From Selaginella moellendorffii (lineage: Eukaryota > Streptophyta > Lycopodiopsida > Selaginellales > Selaginellaceae): a stretch of 38,902 nt of DNA. Position numbers and translations under genes: made by a program. Below are positions 18,755 through 29,365 of this stretch, in pieces. The stretch lies in NCBI RefSeq assembly GCF_000143415.4, contig NW_003314286.1, positions 146,433 to 185,334 on the forward strand, read 5' to 3'. Within the stretch, counting starts at the first letter, position 1. Every line of letters begins with the position of its first letter. Under the pieces are notes generated by a model, which was given only the letters and a program-made list of their open reading frames with translations, searched no databases and had not been told where the DNA came from.

Positions 18755-20097
18755 TGCAATCACGGTGGATCACATTGGCTCCAGACGGAAGAGTGTAGAG
18801 TGTACCTCTGCTACTGATGCCAAGTGCTAGTAGCTATGTGAAATAGTAGAACCTCTAGAAAACAAAGTAGAAAAGAAAGAAAAGAGGGAGATGTGAAGTT
18901 TAGAGATAGGGAGGAAAACCCGGTGGGAAACCTTGTAGTCAAACTGGACCCTGAAGTCGAAGAAAAAATGCAAAAAAAGTGTGAAAAGAAGAGGAAAATA
19001 GAGGGAAAAGAGTGAGTACCCAAAGAACTTAACCTGTACCTGGATTTCGGCTCAGGAAAGTGTAATATGCAAATGCAGCCTCTTGATGACTTCCAATATG
19101 CTCCAAGGATTAGCCAAAATTGAGAAAGAAAGAGAGGAAGAAGAGGGGATGTGTTGCCCAAGGGTGGTAAGTGTGGAAATGATGAAAGATGGAGTGATAT
19201 GGTGGCCATTGATAACCATTGGCCCATAGAGTAAGTGCTGACTACTCGGAGTAGCCGGTAACCGATAACTAGTAACTAGTAACCAGTAACTAGGGACCTG
19301 TAACCTATAACTGGTAACCACCTGCTCTTGCTTCTACTTGTGCACCTGCTCCAGCACCGATATGATGGAGTGATATGGTGGAGCGTCGAGACGGTGGTGG
19401 CACTCCGAGAAGGTGGCTAGTTTGATGTGTCGGACTGAAGAAGTCAGCAGTTGAAAAGGATGTCGAGGGAGTCACGAGGTTGCCGGTAAAGAGAGGTGGC
19501 ATGTGTTCACTGAGTGCTGGAGCAGAAGAAAGTGGCTTCCGTTTCTGTGGCCTCTCCTAAAGATCCACCTAGGTGCCTTGAGTGAATATGTTCACCTGGT
19601 TGGAAGAAAGTTGCTCTAGAAAAGCTAGTGCGTTGTCGGCAAATGGTCGTAAGGATATCTCGGAAACGGCACATCCAAATGAGGTGGTGTCATTTGCTAT
19701 TGGTGCATGTATGTGTGTCCGTGGTATGGTGTAAACGTGACCTCAAACGGAGATGTGAATGATGGTGAAAGAATGAAAGATGCAAGACGGGCATCTAGAG
19801 ATAAGTGCAAACAACACTGCTGGAAGTGATTGGTGATGGAACTATGAGTATAAATGATATGGAATGAGTGAGGAGAATGTGTGGGGTGTAGTAATGGTAA
19901 GGGAAGGGCCAAAGAACTTGGAACATAGACTGGGCCAAGTGAGGAACCTCCATACAAACAGCAATGCAGCCTAAGCACGAAATCCAAGGCATGGGCAATG
20001 GAGAAACACCCTCTGAAAGTAAGAAAAGTAGCCATGAAAGTAAAGTGAAAGAAAGGAAGAAAAAGAAAAAGAAAAAGAAGAGAAGAGGAACGCCTCA
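18755..20097. other. Non-coding repeat-rich interval
   Basis: No gene recognised. It includes a short tandem stretch of TAACTAGTAACC-like units at about 19235-19320 and an A/G-rich plus strand. It lies downstream (minus sense) of the gypsy integrase remnant, so it is likely to contain that element's 3' untranslated region and LTR, but I cannot fix the LTR ends. Confidence 0.4.
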
Positions 20098-21266
20098 CCG
20101 AATGAAGCATTTGAGATGAGAGTGGTTGTGAACATGTGGGAGCTCACGTTCATCAGCATCAAATAGAACGTATGCTCCACTTGCAATGTGTCACTGGACA
20201 AAGTAGGGGCCAGTCCAGTGAGGGGAGAACTTCAAAGGCGGCGTAAACTCCTTAAGGAGAACAAGATCGCCATCCTCGAATGGTTTGGCTGACCACCGGT
20301 GATCAATGATGGACTTGATCTTCTACTTGCCTCAAAGGAGATGTTCAGTTGTGGATCGTCGTTGTTCTTCTAAGGCGAGGACCTCCAAGTCACGCGCATG
20401 AAGCTTGTCCTCATCGCTAAGCTGCATTGCTACTGCGTATCGTAGTGAAAGTAAGAGTGATGGCACCTGGATCTCCATTGGGAGTATGGCCTCTGTCCCA
20501 TAGACAAGGGAGAATGGGGTCGCAGAGATGGATGTTTTGAAAGACGTCCAAAAGGCCCACAAGGCCGTAACCAAGTGTTTGTGCCAACACCTTGGGTGAT
20601 CCTCCACAAGCTTTGAGATGACTATCTTTAATATCTTGTTGCTGGACTCCAGCTGGCCATTGCACTTAGGATAATAGCTTCTGCTCTTCATGTGTTTGAC
20701 CTGTAGCTGCTAGAAAAGATGCTGCATCACTTGTCCAAGGAAGCCGTTGCCGCGATCGGAAACCAAAATAGCAGGAACTCCGAATTGGCAAATGATGTAC
20801 TTGTAGACAAACTTTGTTGTAGATTGTTGATCTGCCTGTCACAAAGGGATGGCCTCAACCCATTTTGTGAAATAATCTGTTGCCACGATGAAGTAACGCA
20901 GTCCTTTTGAGCTCGGTGGGTTGATCGGGCCTACAAAGTCAAGGCCCCACTGGAAAAAGGACCCGGAGAAGTGATGAGCTGGAAAGGAAGACGTGAAACA
21001 TGGCTCCGAGGGTTGAACCGTTGGCACTGCTCACATGCCTTTGCATAGGCCAAGCTGTCCTGGTGAATCTGAGGCCAAAAGTAGCCATGGTGCAAGAGGA
21101 GCTGTGCTGTGACCCATCCCGAGAAATGCCCCGCACAAGAGTGGAAAGTGCGAAGGAGCTCAGGGACCTTGTGTTCCCCCACACACTGCAACAAAACTTC
21201 TTGAGAAGTTCTCCTGTAAAGGTGTCTGTTGAGAAGGCAAAACCCCTGTGCTTGGATCTCCAATAT
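20098..21266 (-). pseudogene. Ty3/gypsy integrase remnant
   Basis: Minus-strand islands in order: LYRRTSQEVLLQCVGEHKVP and ACEQCQRFNPRS (about 21220-21010, zinc-binding region), LDFVGPINPPSSKGLRYFIV and TDYFTKWVEAIPL (20940-20840, catalytic core), NGQLESSNKILK and LWAFWTSFKTSISATPFSLV (20660-20500), then DLVLLKEFTPPLKFSPHWTG (about 20250-20190, C-terminal domain) and HVHNHSHLK (about 20125). Integrase inserts retroelement cDNA into the genome. Frameshifts and stops make this copy dead. It begins abruptly at 21266, exactly where transposon copy A starts, so the transposon appears to have landed in the integrase gene. Confidence 0.9.
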
Positions 21267-21920
21267 GCTCTATTTCGTTAAAGTGGGATTTATTCAGTAA
21301 AATGGGACTAGGTACAAATTTTCAAGTATTTGAAAATGATGTGAAATTATATGTTTTTTGTCCAGGGGCTAGACATATCTGGGGCATGGTGACTAGCGCG
21401 GTGACTTTGTGTCCAGACTGAGTCCATCTGGTTGTATAATAAATCTCATTGTCAAGGTGAACAAGCCGAATCTGAAGCTAAAGAAGAGCGATGGCATGCG
21501 CGCACACACTATTTGTTTGTTCATTGAGCGTGTGGTGAGCTTTCCAAGATGAACGTCATTCCTATTAGCCAGACATATAACTTAATAGTGAGAACATATA
21601 TTATTCAATGTTATCTTTTTCTAACGAATCTAATTGTGAAGGTGTAGCAAGAGGCATTGCTAGTCTGGAGAAGTCATTTAACTCATTTGACCCTTAGTGT
21701 ATTTTCATGAAACTAAATAACATTCATATTATTAAGGAATTTCTCTAGTACCTTTTTTTTATGACATAGAGGCTTGCATTTCTTTCAAAGGTGATTTAGT
21801 AAAAGGCCTAAGGGCACATGCCATTCTATTTCTCAAACCGGTATTAAGATATACTAGTGCAAAGGGAAAAAGGTATTTGGTGATCAAGTAAATGGCATGA
21901 GGGCACACGCCATTATAAGC

Positions 21921-22178
21921 CTAAGCGCTAGTGGACACCTCCTTTTTGGTACTCTCAGCGGTACTATCATCCTTCTCCGGGTCAGTTGTTTTGCTTTGGA
22001 TTGTTGTCTCTGACGTTACTGGGGCGTTCTCGATAGTTGTTAATGTTGCCGTTTGTTCAGAAAAATGATCACCTAGAATATAGTACGGGGAGTTTGGAAG
22101 ACTTATATATTCTACATCTTCACCTATCTCCTTCTCCGTCTCTTTTTCTGCCTCACTTATAGATTTTGTGCTTGCCAT
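21921..22178 (-). CDS. Small acidic transposon protein, copy A
   Basis: An open frame runs 22280-21921. I prefer the internal start MASTKSISEAEKETEKEIGE at 22178 (85 residues), since the upstream 34 codons may be leader or intron. The product is acidic and rich in E, T and S (VEYISLPNSPYY, STAESTKKEVSTSA), with no recognisable domain or membrane segment. It is intact in both transposon copies, with only about five amino-acid differences over the longer frame, although the large gene is broken in copy B. It could be an accessory protein or a terminal exon of the transposase. Function unknown. Confidence 0.5.
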   Translation of the reverse strand: MASTKSISEAEKETEKEIGEDVEYISLPNSPYYILGDHFSEQTATLTTIENAPVTSETTIQSKTTDPEKDDSTAESTKKEVSTSA

Positions 22179-22401
22179 GAGAACGCTCTTCACCCTAAAA
22201 TATGGAGTTTGTTGTGTTATAAAAGGAAACCAACACACATGCTGCAAGGGAATGATGGTACATAAAGCACGTAAGCCCACAATATGGGTTTATGTGCCAT
22301 TAATATGGGCCACACGCCATATTATTAGATTTATGCACGTGTGATTGGTAAATGCATATGTCACATCATCTTTGTTTTACCTCACACACTATATCAGGCC
22401 T

Positions 22402-22823
22402 AATGAACCATATCACATGTGCGCACATGCTATATATATGGAGAAGTATTATGCAAGGATAGAAAAATTCAATGCATGATTGTGGAGAGCAATGGCATGA
22501 AGCCACATGCTAAATAACATTTTAGAGAAAGAATTAAAATAAAAACATGCAAACAGTACTGAGTGGACCAAGACTTAGAAGTGCACAATTGAATGAGGTA
22601 TTTATAATAAATATTTCACTCACCTCATATAGGAATGGCTACCACTCTCAAATGGCGTATTGCCTCATGCCATCACCTCGCAATTTGTTATAACAATCCG
22701 ATGAATTCATATTCGGCTTGTTCACCTTGAACTTTAAGTAAGATTTGCTAGAACAACTAAGAATTTATACTTGTTATTTGTATCATCTCACCTAGGAATG
22801 GCGTAAGGCCACATGCCATCACG
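22402..22823. other. Segment present in copy A and deleted from copy B
   Basis: About 420 bp bounded by GCCT on each side; copy B joins the two flanks with a single GCCT (about 32811-32814). Three palindromic units lie within it (22492-22513, 22652-22673, 22798-22819). Confidence 0.8.
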
Positions 22824-23649
22824 CCTCCTCTGATTCAGATTCGGATTGTTCACCTTGAAATAAAATACATTAGAAACTTAGTAAAGGAATATTAATGAAT
22901 CTCACCTTGAACCCGGGTTATGAATGCTCTTGCTGCATCTCTTGCATGGTCTGGCAAGGTGATGGTGGCACTCTGCTTCTACATCCAACCATGCACAACA
23001 TTGTCCACCGATATGCTCATGCTGGGATCCCTTGGATTCAGCACCCATCTCTTTTCTAGGCAATCCTTCATATATCCGGAACTTGGCTTGAACCACTCCA
23101 CAGTTACATTGAAGGAGTTAGTTTCCGCGTCCTCCTCTGCATCAGTGATGCAACGCCCCACCCATATCATTTGTTTTTTATTACTGGGTCTGACAAGCAC
23201 GACCATTCCTTTGCAGACCTGTACTGGATTGAATGCTGAATCCGGCTTCTTGTTCCTCGGCCCACAATAGTGATCCTCAACATCGTTATCTGTCACTGCA
23301 TTTCCAGAGGACATTGTTCCGCTACTATCTGGTGCTCTGGGTTCTGGCCAAAAGGACTCTTCCAATTCTTCATATACAATCGGCCCATTTTGGATAGTAG
23401 ATATAATCTTCTCCCAGTATTCGATCAAAGGCTTGCACCTCTGAAAATAGGATTCTCCACCAAACACCAACCCCCTCTTCCAGAAGGCAATATGCTGTCT
23501 AATCCCGGCCACTATACTTTCCTGGTCTTTGAGTCCATCCGGGTGCATCGGCCGTGGGGAACCCTGAGGAATCATAGGTTCCTCAGTTATGGGATCTCTC
23601 TTGAAGAGTTCAATGCCGTCCACTGGCAGCCACACTGTGTTCCATTCTT
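22819..23649 (-). pseudogene. C-terminal part of the DUF7869-type transposase gene, copy A
   Basis: Corresponds to the last ~270 codons of the gene in copy B: WLPVDGIELFKRDPITEEPM, DVEDHYCGPRNKKPDSAF, VCKGMVVLVRPSNKKQMIWV, then a 52-bp GT-AG intron (22905-22854) and a last exon encoding EQSESESEEA and TGA at 22821-22819. The frame is open in what remains, but the upstream two thirds, including the putative active site, are missing because the copy is truncated at 23649. The stop codon overlaps the first bases (minus sense) of a palindromic unit. Confidence 0.8.
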
Positions 23650-25485
23650 GTAAGCGACTAAATTTTCCATTCTACTTTAGTCACTTAACCACACCTCCAA
23701 TCACTTGGAGGAGTCTCATTCACAACCTCCATAAGTCTAATCCAGGACTTGGGACTTGCTAGCCTCGAGAATGGCATCCATGCCACTCAACATTTGCACT
23801 TGGTCCAAGTGCTCCACGTGTCCGATCCCATGACTGACACTCAAAGGTACCACCGACATAGCAGCCCGTTACGCTAAGGCCATGCCCAATCACCTTTGCC
23901 ACACTGGTAATCCAATACCACTTGCATCACAGTCTTGGCTCTCCAAGACTAGGCAAACCATCCATGAGTGGTCATCTTAGATCCACTCCTTAGCATCCTT
24001 AGGATGCCCACCGACCAGGGGAATAGCCTTCCCCAATATTCCTCTGTCAGTCCCCACTAAGTCCCTTTCTGCCCCTGGCCGTGTTTGCCAACACTGCCAC
24101 TGGATCGAGACCCACAGGCCCGACCACTAAGTCCCACGGTCCTTTGGGACTTCTCCCAAAGACAATTCTAGGTAAATAAGTACATAGAAAGCCAAGTGTA
24201 AATGGTTTTTAGAATGCGCGAAATCGGAGTGGCGCAGCAGAAGTGTGGTCTTGAAGCTAGCCATGAGGTGAGGCTATCAAGGTTGAGGAAGTAGTTCTTG
24301 AGTGTTCAAAGAGAGGGCTTTGAACGAAAGTCAATGGTTAAGGACTTTCACGCTTATGCATGAACCATGTTACGATGGCTGGATGACTTGCTAAGTGAGA
24401 TTGGCAAGTCAGGGGAACAAATCCCCTAGTTGAAGGTGCTAACTTCAAAAGGGGTGGCCTATGGGGCCGAGCATGGAGGAGTTTATGCACGATCACAGAC
24501 TTGTCAAGTGAGAGGACTTGACAGTGCGGAGGAACTAGGTTCCTAAGCTGTGATCTATAGCACGCTTTAAGTACATAATGGTGCACCGGCGTGGGGAGTC
24601 ATGCCAGGCATCCTGTGTGATGCCATCCGTAGATGCATATATGGAGGTTGGGTTCGAGTCCCAACCCTCTAGTGCTTGGGTTCGAGTCCCAAATCACTAG
24701 GGCGTGATGATGGTTTGGAATATGAGGACACTCATTTTTCGGTGGTCATAGACTCTCAATGAGGAGACTGGTTTGAGCACACCGCCAAGCGAGGGATGCT
24801 TCGGAGTTGTGATGCATGGTTAGATTGTTTAGTGTGGCTCGGCATATCTAACTTGAACACTTTGGTGCGAGTGGCACCAAGGACGTGGTGAATGAGATGG
24901 GGACACCTAGTCTCAGTTGCTATGGACTCTTAGCCAGAAGGGCTAGCTTGGGTGCACCACCAAATGTGGGGGATGCCCCCGGGGTCATGGCCAACAACTT
25001 AAAGGTCTGGAAGACCTAGTACCTATTGGCAAACCTGTTAAGGTGCCAAGGTTAGATCATTAGGTGGTCTTATGGCTAAAACAAGGACAAGGTCCTTGTA
25101 AGTTTAAGGGATAAAGTTCTTAGTTCAAAGGTATTGATTTGAACTATTGATGATGGTGTGGCTTGGTCAAGGTGACCAAGTGGGAAGAAATATAAAGGAA
25201 ATGAGCTATATCAATGCGATGGCATAGTAAGTCTGAGGAAAGTAGTCTTTATAAGAGATCCAAAGGAGGATCTCAAAAGTGGGGCCGTGGATAGAGCCCA
25301 CAGTAGAAAATGTTAAAGAGATGTACTAGAGTTGAACACCCTCTGGACTTGGCAAAGCAAAGTGTTCCTATGGAACCGAAAGGAAACCTTGAAAATGGAG
25401 GTAGCGATCCTATGTTGCTGAGTGCAACAATTAAGGATAGGAGCAAAAGACTAGTGGCTAAGAAAAGAGCCATGGGAATCAACCA
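23650..25485. other. LTR-like and unclassified repeat sequence
   Basis: Starts TGTAAGCGACTAAATTTTCC, similar over about 25 bases to the LTR end at 28451, so this is probably the 3' end of a minus-orientation LTR element inserted in copy A. No coding sequence is recognised. It contains a stretch like the 5' arm of initiator tRNA-Met (24226-24248) and two T-arm-like hairpins (24646-24668 and 24676-24692). A minus-strand TATAAAG lies near 25250. The right limit is where gypsy reverse-transcriptase sequence begins. Confidence 0.4.
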
Positions 25486-26504
25486 AAAACGTTGCAAGCA
25501 CATTGCGTAACCCGAAGGGCATCACCAAAAACTCAAAGCTCCCATACCTTGTTCGACATATTGTCTTCTCAACATCTTCCTCTGCTATCTTGATCTGGTA
25601 GTATCCTGACCTTAGGTCAATCCTCGAGAAGTATTTTTCCTTTCCCAACCTATTAAACAAGTCCTCAATCCTTGGCAAAGGATACTTGTTTTTCTTTGTA
25701 TACTTGTTGAGCAACAGGTAGTCTATGCACATGCACATAGATCCATTTTTCTTTTTCACAAATAACACCGGTGCCCCATACAGTGACTTGCTCAACCTAA
25801 CATACCTTTGTCCACCAACTGTTCTAGTTGGCGCTTGAGCTCCTTGAGTTCCTTTTTGTTCAAACGATAAGGGGGACAAACCACCGCCTCAGCACCCTCA
25901 ACCAGCTCAATCTTATGTTTTATCAATCGTGTGGGGGGCAATCCCGCCGATAGCTCCTCCGACATGGTATCCTGGAATTGGTCCAACACCCGCTGGATCA
26001 CTAAAGGTACTTCTTCTGTTCCTGTCTTTTTGTCACTCTTCACCAAGAGTAAACATATAAATGTTGCCTTGGTTCCTTTAGTGAGTTGTCCTCTTGTGGA
26101 CACTAGGTTTAGGCAAGAATCTTTGGCCTTGCATTGCCCTACCTTTAGATCCTGGGCTTCCACCTTGGATCTTCTTCCTTGGGCATTCGTTAGTACCACA
26201 AGGTTCTTACCTTGTCCATGTAGAGCTACCACAAACCGATTGAACCAATCTATCTTGAAGATTACATCAAATCCCACTATGTCCAACACGGAGAAATCCA
26301 TGTCTACTTTCTATGTCCCTACTTTGACTCTCGTTTGTCAAAGTACCTCATCAGTGCTTTGGCTATCTTGAACAAACTCTATAGTCCTTGGTTTGCCTAG
26401 CCACTGCACCTTTAGTCCGGCTTGCCAGACTATGTCTGCAGCCACAAAATTATCCGAAGCACCCGTGTCAATAAGGATCTTAACAAAGCTACCTTCGAGC
26501 TTCC
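25486..26504 (-). pseudogene. Ty3/gypsy protease and partial reverse transcriptase
   Basis: On the minus strand, immediately after the Cassandra insertion, GSFVKILIDTGASDNFVAAD (about 26500-26440) is the aspartic protease with its DTGA motif. Then follow [20 protein letters not shown] (about 25910) and the reverse-transcriptase block [51 protein letters not shown] and [12 protein letters not shown] (25780-25500). The protein ends there, before the YVDD active-site box, and RNase H and integrase are absent. Stops and a frameshift occur between protease and RT. The protease would cut the polyprotein and the RT would copy element RNA in an intact relative. Confidence 0.9.
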
Positions 26505-26623
26505 TGTAAGCAACCAAAGGGAACGACTCGAGAGACGATTCATGGGGTTCAAATATAAAGGGAAAGGGCCCATGAATAAGAGTGCACCCCTTTTTCCAAT
26601 TGGTTAAAGGTCTTGGGATAATT

Positions 26624-26681
26624 GGAATTAAGCGTCCTTGGGTTTGAATAGTACTGGGTTGGGTGACCTCCCAGGAAGTCC
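26624..26681 (+). promoter_or_regulatory. 5S-rRNA-like pol III internal promoter in 5' LTR
   Basis: ATTAAGCGTCCTTGGG corresponds to 5S box A (GTTAAGCGTGCTTGGG). AATAGTACTGGGTTGGGTGA and CCTCCCAGGAAGTCC correspond to the intermediate element and box C (AGTAGTACTAGGATGGGTGA, CCTCCTGGGAAGTCC). Spacing is the same as in 5S rRNA. Confidence 0.9.
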
Positions 26682-27023
26682 AAACTCAGGAGCTTAAATT
26701 TGGTATCAGAGAAGTCTCGGGTCCGACTCTGTTGGTTGCTTAGGGGAATCATACCACATTTTGATTGATATCTGGCTGGTCCAGTTTGCTCTCGCTGGGC
26801 TCGATCCGAGGGGTAGGGTGTCAAGAGAGCAGGGCTCTCGAAAGAGCTGCGGCTCTTAGCTTCCGTTCACGAGGGCATGAACTTGCAGGGAAGCGTGGTG
26901 GATTGTAAGCAACCAAAGGGAACGACTCGAGAGACGATCCATAGGGGTTCAAATATAGAGGGAAAGGTCCCATGAACAAAAGTGCACCCCCTTTTCCAAT
27001 CGGTTAATGGTCTTGGGATATTT

Positions 27024-27080
27024 AGGGTTAAGTGTCCTTGGGTTTGAATAGTACTAGGCTGGGTGACCTCATTGGAAGTC
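27024..27080 (+). promoter_or_regulatory. 5S-rRNA-like pol III internal promoter in 3' LTR
   Basis: Same stretch in the second LTR: GGTTAAGTGTCCTTGGG, then AATAGTACTAGGCTGGGTGA and CCTCATTGGAAGTC. It is slightly more diverged in box C than the 5' LTR copy. Confidence 0.88.
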
Positions 27081-27103
27081 TAAATTCAGGAGCTTACACT
27101 TCC

Positions 27104-28391
27104 CTCGGAGGGCTAGTAGATATCACGAACGACTCTCTACCAAAGTTGCTCGTGTAATGAGTAACTTTGAGTTAGGGACTGGATCACATACCTCAGTTTT
27201 GATTTCATCCGACTTAATAGCCATATTGGCTTTGGCCTTCTTTGGGTAGGGACATTCCCTCGAGAAGTGTCCCACTTCACCGCAGTTGTAGCATACGTTG
27301 TTTCCCACGCTGCTAGCCGGCTTGCCCTTCTTATCCGTGGGTTTGTCTCTTTTTGCTTGACTCCCCCACGTACTCGCTTGTTGGCCACCAGATCTGCCTT
27401 TCCGGAACCCTGAGAACTCATTCTTAAAGAAACTCTTCTTGAATTTCCCTTTGCTATATATTCCCCTTGGTTTGGCCCCTTTGCTAAATGTGGACCCCAA
27501 CCCCGTCATGTTCCTCTTTCACAGGTTATTATTGAAATGCACCTTGATAGCTACATCCAACGCTTCCTTGTAGTTGGTCAGGTTCCACCGCATCACCTCG
27601 TCGTGAGCTCAGGTTTGCAAGCCTGATATGAAGGCATGAAATGCATCCATATCACCCATATCCGTGACCAGTATCCTCTTTGCCATAAACCCATTCACAT
27701 ACTCTTGAATGGTTCCGATCTACTTCAGCCTACTCAGATCATCCCTTAGGTGTAGAGTAGCATTCGAAGGAACATGTGTCATGCGGATCCTTGTCTTCAT
27801 CAATTCCCAAGTGGCCACCAATCCTTCGTTGGCCTCTGTCATTCTCCACCAAGACTTAGCATTATCTGCCAAGTATGGTTTTGCACATGGGACCTTCTCC
27901 GAGCTCGGTAACCGCAACGCTCAGAAGTAATCCTCCATATCATAAAACCAATCCTCCACCACTTTATAGTCATTTACTCCCTTGAAGACTGGTGAGGGCT
28001 TTGGTTTGTACTTGGGAACTGCTTAAGGGACTGATTCCATGTCGGTCTATTCAACCTTATTTGGTTCTGCCTCAGTCCCAACCGAAGGGTTCGCACCTTC
28101 TACGCTGCCAGCATCCACAGTCTTTCGCCTTTTCTTCCGCTTTTTGTCACGCTTTAGCTTGCATACAAGAGTCTCCAGCAGGGCATTGGTCTATACCAAT
28201 TGTCCTTCTAGAACGTCCAATCGAGCCTTGGATGATTGAACCTCGCCACCGGACTCTTGTTTGAAAGTTTCCTCACTGGAGTCCTCCTCATGCAAGGATT
28301 CCCATCCCATAGCCTCTTGTTCGACTGGAGGCTCCAGCTCTGGCAGAGGTTCCATCTTCTCCTTGGTTCGTTTATGCCCTAGCTTTGCCAT
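27104..28391 (-). pseudogene. Ty3/gypsy gag with zinc knuckle
   Basis: Starts near 28391 (MAKLGHKRTKEKMEPLPELE), about 45 bp after the primer-binding site. It continues through gag-core sequence (WFYDMEDYF near 27950, SSEKVPCAKPYLADNAKSWW and LHLRDDLSRLK at 27900-27720). It ends with a CCHC zinc knuckle, CYNCGEVGHFSRECP (about 27290-27246), that binds element RNA. In-frame stops near 27608 and 27520 and a one-base frameshift near 27130 make it inactive. The protease follows directly once the Cassandra insertion at 26505-27098 is disregarded, so gag and pol once formed one reading unit. Confidence 0.92.
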
Positions 28392-28435
28392 CTCCTAGCA
28401 ATCCGCCTCTATCCCTCGCTAGAATTGAGGAAAAA

Positions 28436-28449
28436 GCTCTGATACCAAA
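28436..28449 (-). other. Primer-binding site of the gypsy element
   Basis: Minus-strand TTTGGTATCAGAGC directly inside the LTR end at 28451, complementary to tRNA-Met. It fixes the orientation of the gag-pol remnant as minus. Confidence 0.88.
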
Positions 28450-28450
28450 T

Positions 28451-29170
28451 TGTAAGCCACAAATTTTTCCTTTCCAATTTGCCAATTTACTTTATCCGAT
28501 CAACACTGCTTTGGCTTTTGCTAAGTTCCCTTGCTAAGGTTCCCACCTATGGTACCAGCTCCTACTTGGTCCTACTTGGTTTCAACTACTCACTGCATAA
28601 GCAACGGAGTGTTAGCCATCCATCCATGGATTCCCAAATCTCTCCCAATCCCCCTCCCCGGGTTAGACTAGACTTAAGGTTTGGCTACACTCCCCGCAGG
28701 CACAAGAAGCCAAGCACACCAAGCCTCCATGTTCCTAACATCCCTTGGTACCACAAGACTTGATCATAGGACACTCTAAATCCCAAGTTTTGGGGGCAAC
28801 ACTTGCTTTGGGACACAGGGGCGAAACACCGTGGCCTAACGGCCCGGTATGGGTACCTCTACCCCCCCGCTTCCATCCCGAAGGGAAGGCCCAAGCCCCT
28901 AGGAAGGGCAAGGACCAATGAGCCGTAAGGTACTCAAGTGGGGCACCACTCCACATGAGCTGGGAGCACCGCAATCAGTTTCCCTTTTGGGAATGGAAGC
29001 TGCTCTTGAGCACTTCCTTGGGTGGCCCCTCCAGCACCACCCGAGTCCATGCTCACTCCCACCCAAGGCCCCTCAACTTCAGTCTCAACCTCAAATCAGT
29101 TTGGAAGCACCACTGGAGAGTTCCTTCAAGATTGGTTCCTGGACCTCACTATCCCTACTATACTTTTGGA
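28451..29170 (-). mobile_element. 5' LTR of the gypsy element (right limit uncertain)
   Basis: Begins on the plus strand with TGTAAGCCAC, that is, the CA end of a minus-orientation LTR next to its primer site. No coding sequence. The far end cannot be set: sequence around 29147-29200 (CACTATCCCTACTATA...) recurs at 29530-29570, showing later insertions or recombination. Confidence 0.65.
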
Positions 29171-29365
29171 ACCCCCTGTAGCCGCCCCCCCCGACCCCCG
29201 ACTTTAGACTCGGTCTTGGACTCAATCTTGAACTCGATCTTAGACTTGGCCCCATCCGATGAACTCTTTGTCATTTTGGTTATGCTTTTGGGGATCCTTT
29301 GGCTTACGACACCTCAGGGAGTTGGTTCCTTACAACGGTTTTATGATATGGAGGACTATTTCGAT
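29171..29365. other. Rearranged repeat junction with a scrap of gag
   Basis: Contains GACTCGGTCTTGGACTCAAT-type short repeats and, at about 29338-29363, sequence reading RFYDMEDYFD on the plus strand, the same gag box seen in the minus-strand gypsy element. It is interrupted by the Cassandra LTR fragment at 29366. Confidence 0.5.

Larger units (their letters stand above)
21267..23649 (-). mobile_element. DNA-transposon-like element, copy A (truncated)
   Basis: From GCTCTATTTCGTTAAAGTGG at 21267 the sequence matches copy B (from 31676) almost base for base up to 23649, apart from an extra 22402-22823 block here. Similarity to copy B ends at CCATTCT, where an LTR-like end (TGTAAGCG) begins. 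It carries the small ORF, the last part of the transposase gene and at least seven palindromic units. The left edge lies directly against integrase sequence of a gypsy element, so 21267 is a plausible true terminus. Confidence 0.8.
26505..27098 (+). mobile_element. Complete Cassandra-type TRIM retrotransposon
   Basis: 594 bp: 5' LTR 26505-26698, internal 26699-26903 (205 bp), 3' LTR 26904-27098. LTRs start TGTAAGC and end GCTTACA (CA mutated to AA in the 5' copy). A tRNA-Met primer site, TGGTATCAGAG, starts at 26701, and a purine tract (GGGAAGCGTGGTGGA) precedes the 3' LTR. CTTCC is duplicated on both sides (26500-26504 and 27099-27103). There is no coding capacity. Each LTR contains a stretch matching the 3' half of plant 5S rRNA, the hallmark of Cassandra. 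The element is in opposite orientation to the gypsy element it interrupts. Confidence 0.95.

Noticed and set aside
23771-23788. Further palindromic unit (ATGGCATCCATGCCACT)
   Set aside because: Shorter, lacks the GGCC centre, and lies in LTR sequence; likely chance similarity.
24646-24692. tRNA gene
   Set aside because: Only T-arm-like hairpins are present; no acceptor stem, D arm or anticodon arm can be paired around them.
23650-28450. One gypsy element with LTRs at 23650 and 28451
   Set aside because: The two LTR-like ends match for only about 25 bases and then diverge completely, so they belong to different elements.
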